Shown: positions 46,401-58,400 of the stretch, piece after piece
Layout: every line of letters begins with the position of its first letter
How positions within the stretch are numbered: the stretch's first letter is position 1
Assembly: GCA_036362985.1 (NCBI GenBank)
Contig: JAYGXS010000007.1
Location: 8,020,657-8,084,656 of the forward strand
From: Ligula intestinalis
Lineage: Eukaryota > Platyhelminthes > Cestoda > Diphyllobothriidea > Diphyllobothriidae
DNA: 64,000 nt
Direction of reading: 5' to 3'
The notes under the pieces: generated by a model
Seen by the model: only the letters and a program-made list of their open reading frames with translations
Told to the model about the DNA's origin: nothing
The model's database searches: none
Translations under genes and position numbers: made by a program

Positions 46401-49400
46401 TCCTGGTAGAGATACATTAAATTATTAGATTTTTGCCCTAATTTAATAGATATTTTACTTAATTTTTAAAATATGACACTTACGAGAGGGTGATATTTGT
46501 GTTATACCCGCGTTTAGAATAAAGCAATATTCTATACCTTGTCTAAATTTTTAATGTGGACTAACGTACAGGGAGAAGGCGTTTTACTGATTTAAAAGTA
46601 CGCAAAATGACTTGATTGTATTGAAAGCATGTTTGAGCTCATGTGGTCCTCAGAGATTGAAGTGCCTAAAACTAATGACAGGGTTACAAGAACCTGATGA
46701 GAGTATAGAGCCATAGAATCATACTCAGCATTACAGTTGTAGTGTGTGATTTTTTCCAATTGAAGGCGTACTTAACGACTATAGTAAGGTAACCTTTATA
46801 ATTTTGTTTGAAACAGCCAACTAAACGCGACATAGCTTCCTTGGAATAGTGTCAACAGAATTCTGGTGAAGCGGATTACTGACTTTTACTTATATGGTTC
46901 CCTATACAGAACGTGATTATAGGAACGCCGTTGTATGGGGCCAACTCAATGGCGTGCCCAAACAGCCCTGACGAAGAGTTGCCACGGCAACCGACCGGTT
47001 CACTTAGTCAAAATGCCCTCGATAACGCCACGCAGGTGCTCTTTATTATGCTGTACTAGGTTTTCTCTAAGAATTCTGCTTTCTACACACTTCTTGTTGT
47101 GTCCTTCCTTCGGGGCTCATACGAGGGGTTAGTCAGACGGGAATGTCGCAGTCTTTTGGCTACCATTATAACAACTGGGCTCAATCAGTAAGGGTGGGCA
47201 TAGGCATACTCCCAGGAAGAAACGTGACCGTACAGTCAATGTTAACTGTCTTCCTTACCCTTTATTTAACCTTGGGCCCCTTACCTTCAATGCAACCGTG
47301 ATTCCCCTCCATTTTTGTGGAAAGCCACAAGTATTGCAACATTTATTGTTCGTATGTCCTATCTAGGGGGTCAATTAAGTTATCTTTACCAACAAACTTG
47401 AGATTGACTTTGCCAAGCTTCAGTTCTTTTTTCATATTCGCACTCTCTTGCTCTTTCTGTCTATCCTCAAGGGAATCCGTAAGTCTTCGGCAGCGACTCT
47501 CCGAAGCCGAGTCCGTACGCCATGCCCTGCAGACGGAAGTCAGTCTGGCTCAACGGCGTCTCACCGAATCCGAGGAGAAGTTGCGCTCTCGTGAGAGGAC
47601 CATGAACCAGGCACTGGAGGATTGTAAACGCGACACCAAACGCATGGAGGAGAGCAAGCAACTGCTTCAGTCGAGGGTGAGCTGCAAGTCAGAGACTCCG
47701 GAATTCATTAGTGCATCGGATAGCCCTATTTATTGGACAGAATATGAGGTCAAATCAGCGGAACTACAGTCGGAGCAAGTACTACACGTCAGGCGGTCAG
47801 CTATCAGCCTGCGCCTGAAGCTCTGATTGTAGAACTCCTACCACTTTGTGGGGATTTGCCGCAGGTCGACGAGGGAAATAAGATTAGGGCCTACAAATAT
47901 TCGCTTTGGATACTGATGCTAAGTAACTAGCTGCAATGCGATCGCTGCAGCGACGGCGCAGATGCTGTTTATGGAGGCCGTTCACAAGTCAGCGACTAGA
48001 GCCACATCTCTAGAGGTTGTTAATTCATCTCTCTATTTGCAGTTTCTAATGATAAACTACCCTCCGACTACAAAAACACCAAAAAGTACACAAATGGTTT
48101 CGGTGTCCGATCCATCCGCCCTCCCCTTACTCGTACACATAGCGGATGCCCTACCTCATTCTAAAGGCCGAAATTTGCAAAAAGGTTAATAATTACACGC
48201 AGATTAGCATTGAAGTTTGTACGTACAATCTGAAATAATAACCTTAAGCGAAATTAAAACTTAAAGTTTAATACTACTTTGTTTAGAAATACCATTTTTA
48301 ATCACTGTTCCTATGACAAATAAACGTAATTACAGTGGTTAGGTGACATCGTAAACCTAAACTTTTGTGTACATAAAAAAATTTCCTTTTGTCAAATTCC
48401 TCTCTAGGTATTTATGGTATTCGTTTACAATTACTTGCAATTTTAAAACAGGCGTATACGGCAGGATTTATTGGCATCAATACATTTCGTGACAGCTTCT
48501 CAGCTGCATCTTGTTGCTGCATGATGATTAAAACGAAGAGCAGATGCACCAATTTTAAATTTCATAGAATAAATGGCATAAAGCGAGGAAAGTGGTTCAG
48601 TTTAAATAAAAATAATCGATAATAATCGATAATAATAATCGATACAGGATACTGCATTGAGTCAACGCATAGGAAGAAAGAGAGAGTGGGTGAGGGAAGT
48701 TAACGAAAACCACGGTCATTGCTGTTACGCCATTCATTCTGTGAAATTTCGAATATTTGTATCTTCTCTTCGGTATCATCATCATGTAGCGACAAGATGC
48801 GGCTGAGAAGCTGTTATGAAATTTATTGATGCCAATAAATCCTGCCGTATACGCCTGTTTTAAATTTGTGCCGGGGAAAAATGCTTCAAATTACTTCCAA
48901 CTCCTATTTGAAATGCTGGCGAATACGTTACAAAATTCCGTGTTTTTCAGCTTTTTCCCACGAATTATGATAATGTTCGGTGTTTTCATCAAAACCTTTA
49001 AAACAAGATTTTTCTTGAAACAAATTACTGAAGAAGTGATTTTCTTTGCTTTGACTCTTAGGCCAAACTTATTGTATCCTAACCTTAGCAAGAACCGCAA
49101 AGCTAACTCCGACCCTCTACCTCTCCTCCCCCCCGGAACGTAACACAACGTCACGAACCGCAAAAATCTACTCAATCGATGGATGAGGACCGCCGAGACT
49201 ATATGAAAGCGTATGCGCAAAGATTTGAGGTCCAAATATCTTATCGTTTTCATCATCCCCCAAACAAGAAGGTTCAAGGACATGGACCGAGTTATATTGG
49301 GACTGACGTTTCGGACCCTCGCCTGTTTCCATCGTAAGAGTAACGCGGTGATTGTTCCTGTTTGCCGGAAATGTTTCAGCCTCGCTGCATGCCTTCGTCT

Positions 49401-52400
49401 TCTTCATCTTCTTTGGGGATGATGAAAACGAAATAAGAGCGTCTTTCCATATCCTGCATTTAAGACTTCGATATGAAGGTTGCCTTGGCCGTCGTGGTCA
49501 AGTTAATTACATAAGACATTCGACTTACATGCTCAGTGAACCACTGATCTGAGACTGAACTTCGACCGATCAGCTCGCAATCACGACCATTTGGTAAGAA
49601 GTCTAGCACTCTAATTATTGAGCCAGGGGCTCACTGTCTTAGAACGTTACACGCTGATTGAAAAGTTCGCGAGATTGAGCCTCGGGTGGTGCACCATCGG
49701 AGTATGACTGGCTGACGACGGCTTTTAAGCCAGAAACGGCCATTCCAGTTTGCATTGTCCTTGCCGGCAATGCTATCTGTCTAGACTACTAACCGCTGTG
49801 CGGCTGCTGTCGGGGCTCGAGGATGAGCCCCAAGGCAGAAGGAGTGATTTCCGTTAGCGATCGGTGAACCTTACTCAACTAGAATCCTCTCTTACCCTCA
49901 TTGATGGCAGCTTAGGAAGTACTCCTCATGAAAGATCTTAGCCAACCTTCCTTACGCCTTCTCGCCTCCCCCCCCCCCTTCAGCTTGAGACGGCCGAGCA
50001 ACAGGCCACCGCAGTTCGTGCCAACCTCGCCACCCAGGAGTGCCGCATACGTTCCCTGCAGAATGACCTCAATTGGACCGCCGCACTGCGAAAGGACGCC
50101 GAGGCGCGACTCGCGGCCATTCACGGTCTACTGCGCCGGCTGCTCGGTTTCCGGCAGAGTCTGCGCTCCACCGGTTGGGTGACTACCGCCACGCCCGAGC
50201 AGGCCATCACGCCCACGCTGCGTTCCAAGGTGCGCACGACGGCTGCGGCGCCGCCGGCATCCCCCGCTGCTGACCAACCACAGCAGCAGGAGGCAACCGC
50301 GACGACGACGACGACGACGGGAGGACCCGGCGGCGGGGACCCGGTGGATAAGGAGGCTGCAAGCGGGGGCGGGGCCCCCACAGCAGCGGCAGCGACAGCG
50401 GGCAGCCCGCGTAACGGCAACAAGACGCTGATTAGTGAGCGCCGGGCTGGTGATGAGAACCCCGTGGTGAGCCCTACCTCCAGCCGGAGAGCACGTTCGA
50501 CTTCACCCGATAAAAGTAAGTCTTGGGAAGTCTAATTGTGGTAAATATATGCTTTTTTCAGCAATTCATCATACGATCTCTGCGATCGCTGGGATAATGA
50601 AAAAAGGGAGATGGATAAGGTTACTAAATGTGATATGATGTAAACTCACCGTTTTCACTCCACCCGCTTAGTAAGATCGGCCTATAGATGTCAATGAATC
50701 AGCAATAATACTCAACTTAGGTACATGCGTATATAAATATAACATGGTATATGCCTTCGTTAAGTAACAAAACGTGGTCTCAAACGAGGTCAAATCACTT
50801 CTTGCGTTAACTTTTTAAGCAATTAATATAGAACAATATTATTTACTTATTTTGATACAGATGAGTGAACCCAAATTTTTGGCAATATGATACTATGCGT
50901 GCCTACGTCACGCCACTGCATCACAAGGTCTCGTTAACAATAAGAAAACACAGTCTGATGGATAGAGTTGAGAGGGCGGAACTCCAAAAAAAGCCCTGAC
51001 GTGCTAGCGTCACCACTATCCTTAATGCTACCAACATCACTAATATTGCCCTATCCTCGATACACTGACTAAGACTGTCCTTCTTCACCTAACTGATAAT
51101 TTATTGTCGCACTACTACAGATAGATACTGTAACAGGCTTAAATGTAATCTATAGACGGCAAACTACTTGATGTAAAGGCATAGTAGGACTTATGCATAA
51201 CTTTAAAAACCCTCAGTTATTATCCAAATGCTAATCACCATTACCTCACACAGATTGGGAGCGCATTTTGAGTGCGGCTTCTTAAAAAGCAAACTAAGGC
51301 AGTATTTAAAGCATACTGTCTATCGGCCTTAGTAAGCATGATTTGAAGAATCTAGCACGACAGGCATAGGCACGTACCTATAGAAGCAGCTCGTTTAGTC
51401 CTTACCTAGTAGAAAAATACACAGCTCGATGGATAGAGTTGAGATTTCGGAAGCCAAGGCAAGCACTGCTACGCACATGACCCAAGCATTTACTTACTCG
51501 AAATACTTTAAACCCAGATTCACACTCCTTGTCGAGACCAAGGGAATATGAGCCCCAGCGTTGGCTTAATCAGCATCACCTCTGCGAAATGAGGGCGTCA
51601 GTGTCAGCACCAGTACTACTACACTTCTTGCAAAGATTGAGGGGACATGAGCACAGTGGGGACTTTAATCAGCGTCATTTCTGACTTACAAAACAGTCAG
51701 TAATAGTACCAGCAAATACTATCACTAAGATACACCCTAGTGAGTAGTATTAGAAGTAGCAGTACCAGTCTTGGCCTACTAAAATCAGGCTAAACACTTA
51801 CTATAGGTGAGTGAGGGTAGACAGTGCAGTAGTACCCGCGCAAAGTCTGCTGTCACAAAGGGCTAATTTAGGCGGTGTTTATGGCCGAATCTGGAGAAAG
51901 CGGCTTACACCTGATCGCCTGCACGGTCATCTCGACTTTTCCTTGTCACCGTTCTCACACGGGGTGGAGGTTGAGAGTGGAAAAGAGATGGTGGCCACTC
52001 TACTTTCACTTTACCTGGCTCTTGTCACCGTCCCTGCTCTCGGGCAATTGGTGGACATCGCCGATTACGGTGGTCGAACTAACGCATATCACACGATAGC
52101 GGATGGTAGACAAACTTGTACATACTGTATGTGCAGCATCCTACTGTTTATACATTATAGTACAGAACTGCCTATGATAACTTTTACCTATACTACTATT
52201 TAAAGCGTTATGTGGATTGTAAATTCCGTTTTTTAGACGAATTTTAAGTACTTTGAGGAAATATACATTGTGTGTAATGTGTAGACAGGTATTTATACGC
52301 CCTTATTAGTTGTCCATCCAAACTTGGCGCCTTCTTCCAATTCGCTAGGCAGACTAACAACGGAACAAGTTATTACTGTAATTTTCTCTTATTTGATAAA

Positions 52401-55400
52401 GATACGATAAATGATATATTCGAGTAACCAGCCAAAAACTACGTTTTAGTTTTCCTGTGCAAAATATCAGCCATAAACTCATTACTTTGATGATTGACAC
52501 TATAAAATTTCTGACGAAAAAAGATGTGTATGCAACAGCTTGTATTTTGGGAGGGCGAGTCCATTGCTTAACGGACAGAACGTTAGACCTTTAACCAGCA
52601 GTTCGCGGTTGCAAGCCTCAGGTGTCGCAGGAAACATTGGGTTGGATATGCCCGGCTGATGACGCCCAATAAGCCGGAAATTGCCATTTCAGTCTCCGTT
52701 ATCTCTGCCGGTGATTTATTTCTGTCTATCAGCTTAGCGACAGATTAAGACCACCCGTTTTGGACTGATGGAAAACTGATGGTCCCCTCCAATTGGCCTT
52801 TGAACCTAGCAGACGGAAACTTCCATCTTTTGATGCTCTCACCAACAATCGCAAGACTGTGCTGACACATTTGCCTCCTACACATGTATGTTTTCTAAAT
52901 TACAGATTCCATTGAGGCGCATTGATGCAGCCTACGATGGTGTCGATTTATTGTGCAAACGTAAATATCGACTCAATGTTTAAATAGCTTTACGTCAATA
53001 AAGTTCCATACTTTGAGGGATCCTGTCATTCATACTCATTCAGTAAAATATCATCCTTTTCCTAACAGTTAAGTCTAAAACTCTAAAGTCTGTTCTCCAG
53101 AATCGCATTTTATTACTTAATGGCGCTACAAAATTTGGAATGTAATTATTTTTCGTATGCGTGTGGATAGAATTTTTTATAGTAGGCTACTTGAGCTCTA
53201 GAATCGTGAAAACGGGAATGGGGGTAACGGGACATTTAATTTAATTTATTTATGGATTTCCACTCTACAGGCAAAGTCAAAAAAGCTATACAAAAAAGGA
53301 TAGAGCTGACAGTGAACGTTGGTAGCAACGAATGGGCTTCACTGTTAACAAGAGACAAAAGGTGTTCAAGTAAACATAAAAGGAAGTTGAGTAAATACTA
53401 ATTCTACTTACTAGGGCGTAGCTTAGTGATAGTATTTGCTGGTACTATTACTGACTGTTTTGTAAGTCAGAAATGACGCTGATTAAAGTCCGCACTGAGC
53501 TCATATCCCCTCAATCTCGGCAAGAAGTGTAGTAGTACTGGTGCTGGCACTGACACCCTCATTTTGCAGAGGTGATGATGATTAAGCCAACGCTGGGGCT
53601 CATACTCCCTTGGTCTCGACAAGGAGTGTGAATCTGGGTTTAAAGTATTTTGAGTAAGTAAATGCTTGGGTTATGCGCGTAGCAGTGCTTGCCTTGGCTT
53701 CTGCAGTGATTACTTTGTTCACAAATGACCTAGAAATCCATCATCCTACAGATAAGCATTCAGACAATGCGATTTGGTGCCTAGGGTACATTGACATCGA
53801 GTCGAGATCGCTTTCCGGCGAGCGTCACCTCAGTCGCCTGCAAACCTCCGCTTGGTCAGACATCTTCTGTGAGACCAAGGAGGGTGGTCTGGACTTTGGA
53901 AAGTCGCCCGGCAGTGAATCCTCGCCCACGGGTCACGCGGTTTCGGTGCCCGACTGCACCACCTCCTTTTCCGGCATTTCGGCTATGCCCTACGGGCTGC
54001 GCAAGCGACTGGCTCGGCTGGCGGCTTCCAGCAGCTACCTCCAAAGTGTCCCCGGCTCTGATCTGGATCCGGACGCGGTCTGCTCGGCTTTGCGTGAACT
54101 GCTGCGTCATCTACTGCGGTTGGAGCGCGACCGCGATGACGCCCTGCTCGCCGTGCGCGTGAGGGAGGAGAAGGCACAGGATCAGAAGACGCAGTTGGCG
54201 GAACGCGATGACCTGATTGGCCAGCTACGGGCCAATCAACGTAAGCTGGAGGAAGGTACGTGACTATTGACCTTTCTGTGCAATTGTGGCTTCACCTTGC
54301 AGGTCGATAAGCATCACTCTCTTGCGCTATCCACGCTTATAAGGTATATTTTTTGAAAACGTCCAGGTCCTTCTCACATCATGTATTAATGTGAATTTGG
54401 CATGTTAGTTAGGACACTAGCGTCCAGCTGTGTACGAGAAAAAGTTTCTATGAGAGCAGGCACTTTTAGGCATGACTTTCAGGTGATTAACGTTTGACGT
54501 GCTACCCCTAGGCACGACACAGGACGTGGTTATCAGAACAATTGTGGCAAGAGAATCATATGTGACCCCAATTAGACGTTATACCTAAAAGTGCCTACTT
54601 AGGTTGCATAAAAACGTTTTGCCCAGTTGCACGGGAAGCCTTCTGCATTTCTGCGCAAATGGATAACACGCATTTTCGTAGGTTTTGCTAAATTCAAAAA
54701 TTCCTGGTCCTGCCTTCCCTAATCAAGTTTTATCGAAACTGGAACTGACAGATTTGCCTTTTGATCAAACTATTTCTCAGCAACGTATGCCAAAGTAATT
54801 AGCAACAAAAGGTCGGCCTCGATACAGTTTACGAGAGCGTGTAAGATGAGTTTTGGTTCCACGCAGTAGTCACAAGAGGCCGACTGTAGTTTCCTGCTGT
54901 CGCTGGTCTTAGATTTGTGACTTAATACCACGTGTTTTCTCCAGTTGGGTGGAATGCGAGGACTAAGTTAGAGTTATTGCTGAAATCTTTCGAAAATCCA
55001 CCGAAGGTCCTAAACAGTAGTTCAGTGAAGACTAGGGATCCACTGATGAGTAAGGTCCATTGTGAGCATGGAGTGAGCTTATTATGGCCGTGCACTGACG
55101 AGATTTCATGTCAGTGAGTCGTTAGTGAACACGCTTGGTTTGAACTGTATGTTACCAACATCCGGGTGTCACCGTTCCTATGCCGCCCCCTTCATCTATA
55201 AATAAACGAGTGAGGCAATGTGCAGCTGAAACCGTTGTCTACAGGCACGTTTTAATCAATCGGTACTTTCCACTCGCGAAAAAAACTCGGCCTCAGACTT
55301 CACGATAGAGAGTTACACATTTCTGATAGAATATCTTGTTTTTTTTAAACTAAATACGTCATTTTTACCCTTCCCGCAATTCTATCCAGTAGACTGATTT

Positions 55401-58400
55401 CCAAAGTAGGTTTCCTTAGGCCATCCGTCTGGAATCCAGCAGACTCACTTTAAAAGGGTGTTTATTTTGGCAGAGCTGGTGAATTTTAACTGAATTAATA
55501 TCCTCGCGTAGTTAGAAGATCAAGGCCAGATGCAGTAGATAAGCCGTTTTCGTCCAATCATATCACATTTTTAAACTCTATCCCTCAAGAAAACAAAGTT
55601 CTTATGGAACGGATTATGGATATTCAAAACAACCTCTCGCAACAGGAATCTGCGACGAGCCGCGCGGTAAAGGAGCGGGATGCTCTCCAGTCCAACATCA
55701 ATGACCTTCAGAAGAAGCTGGCTCATTTGGAGGCGGAGAGCAAACAAATGCAGGTAAGGAGAGCGAGGTATAGATATTCAACGTACAACCAATTGCTGCT
55801 ACTCTCTGCTCGACTGTTGCTTCCATATTTTCCGTTTTAGGAGCGTCTGAGCATCTCTCGGCTGCATGCAGTTAATTCGAACGACAAATGTCGACTAATA
55901 CGAAGAGCCCTTGAAGAATCTGAGTCGAGGGTCAATGCTGCTGAAGTCGCACGTCGCAATCTAGAGACAGAATTCCAACGCCAGCGTAACACCCTGACTG
56001 ATCGGTCGGCGGAACTGCAGGTAACTTCGGTTTATATATCACATCTACTTGCACTTAACTAAGTAGCAATATATATATAACTCTTGTGTAGGCGACTCCT
56101 CACACGATCGAAAGCAATACTGCTCAGTCATTAATTTTTTTTGGCTATGTGAGATACGGGCACCTTCGGGCTGACAGGACAGCGATGGCCGGAGATATTA
56201 ACCTTACATACTGTCTTACGCCTTGCCAGTTATGTTATCCCAGGAGACACAGTTCCGCACCAACTAACTCGGATGTTACTAGTTTGCCAATTTTTTCTCG
56301 AGGTACCGCCCCAGTTGCGTTCCTAATTTTGAGACGGATATAGTCCTAACGGATCTGGACTACTTTTTTCAAGTGAAAGCGGGGATTAAGTCCACAGAAC
56401 CTCCGGTCTTAAAATTGTATCCCGTAAAGCAGACCTCCATGGCCAGCTAATTATGGTCCACCCAATGTCATGCAAGTCTAGTGGCAGGGCAAGGCTGAAC
56501 GGTTTTACATACAAACGCTTGCCTGTTTCTAATCTTAAAACTGTTTTGGCTCAGGTCAACGATAGATCGACCCATAGTAGAGACATCTACATAGAAGTCG
56601 CAAAATACTTTAGAAAAATTGCGATGTTGTTGGCGTAGATGGTGAACTGCTGTAGATGGAACATAAAACAGTTTTCCTATTCCCTGCTCTGTTTAATTTT
56701 TACGGTCGCTTTTCTATCATACACGCCATTTGCCATGTCGATACACCATCAGATGAAGTCAGGAGCCTTTTGTATGTTTCTGCCTAAGGCCTCGAATGCG
56801 CGGCTGGATTCCGCACTAAAGGACTTGTCCGCGGCTGAAAACCGAATCAGTGAACTGAACTGCACTGTGGAGAGGCTGACGCAGCTGTGCAGTCGAAACG
56901 CGATGACGGAGAGCGAGGCGAAGGATCAGGCCGAACGGCTGACTGCGAGAGTCAACGAACTGCAGCATGAAAACGCCGAGATGCATGAACGCATTGCGCT
57001 ACTGCAACGTCAGCTGACTGCATCCGATCACGAGAACCGTATCCTGCAGGTCAGTGAAAACTTAGAGTGACACATGGTGTATGTGCATGTGTGACATTTG
57101 ACTTCACACAATATGCCAATAAGTATGTAAGTGAAGATGTTACCTCTTTATGCTAAGTCTATAAGGCTGCTCCTCAGTCCATCTTGCACGTAAATCCTTT
57201 ACTGAAAAGTCGAAAAAATGCGAGGCCCAAGTAAGGGAAGTTGTTCTCTGGAACCAATTGTTTATTTTTCCGACGTTTCGAACTCTCCGGTGCGGCCCAT
57301 TATCCTGAAATAAATAGGAGTACAGATCACTGCATATTTAGCTCAACTCTGCCGGGAGTGACTTTCAGCTCTGCACCAGATAAGCACCCAGAAGATTGAT
57401 ATACCTCTTAATAGAATCCGCTCGTGAAGGCCATACTTCTTGCAGTAGGCGGGAAGTTCGGTCGCCTGACCGGCCCAATATTTTCACAATTTCGAAGTCG
57501 AAGCCGTGCCCTGGCGAGAATGCGTGGGGAGCTACTAAGGAAAACATAGCCTTCATTTGCACGGAAAGTTCGGGCTCCTGCAGTTTCCACAGAAACTGGA
57601 TCGTTGCATGTATGATGCGAACCTGAGACGATCACGTTTTACCGTGGCCTGCTGACGCTTAAGCAGATCACACCACCAGTCCAGTGGGTGTTGTGCGCTT
57701 AGTCACTGATCAGTGAATGGGAAGTCAGATGGCGATGGCTCCTTCCGATCCCCTAGTCGTTTGAATCCTGACGTCTGTGTGTCCTGGGGGCTAGCTCGTG
57801 CTGTGGCGCGGGCAGATGGGTTCGCCGGCCCTGCCAGCCATTGAACCCATCCCGCATCAGACAAATGACCGGCGCGGACGTTGGCTTGACGCTGAAGCTG
57901 CCTGGAGGCTGACAGTAAGATCGACGGCTCAGCACACTTTCCTCACTTTAAACAATCTGACGCGATTTAAGCTATTACGGTATGCTAAAAAGCTTGGCTT
58001 GGAAGGTTGTCAACTGGCAGACAATTCGGACCGCAGGTGGTGAAGGAAGAAAGAGTGTGGTAGATGCAACGCAAGTCTACTATCACTTAACACTAACTCA
58101 CGCGCATGTCACCATTGTGGCCTTCAGTCTGCTGAAGCACACAATAAACATCCCAAACTGTCGTTTATTCGTATAGTTACGTTGCGTGTAGAATTTCTTT
58201 GTAACTACAATATACAGACCTGAGACAGTAGGCATTACGAGAGGATAATACAAGGTTGCTATACTATAAAGACACCTATCGTATCGTTGTGCCCTCCCTC
58301 TCATGGACCAGTGGCCGCTTTATCCCCAAACTTTTGTGCGCGACGCCTTCAGTCTACTTTAAAATTTCTGCGTACAACTATATCTTATCCCAATGATCTC

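Larger units (their letters stand above)
47677..49983. other. Intron 17 (2.3 kb)
   Basis: Holds a long-arm fold-back (48443-48864), an inverted repeat of PLE-end type (49241-49433) and a compound SINE (49590-49782). 47677-48442 is featureless. Confidence 0.6.
50516..53751. other. Intron 18 (3.2 kb)
   Basis: Dominated by the inverted-repeat unit 51450-53701. A phrase 'GATGGATAGAGTTGAGA' occurs both at 50958 and 51429, so related repeat sequence extends further left. A 130-codon open frame (51811-52203) has no recognised motif. The 3' boundary depends on the exon 19 acceptor. Confidence 0.6.

Noticed and set aside
51811..52203. 130-codon plus-strand open frame inside the inverted-repeat unit
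   Set aside because: No motif, no transposase catalytic pattern, overlaps another open frame of similar length.
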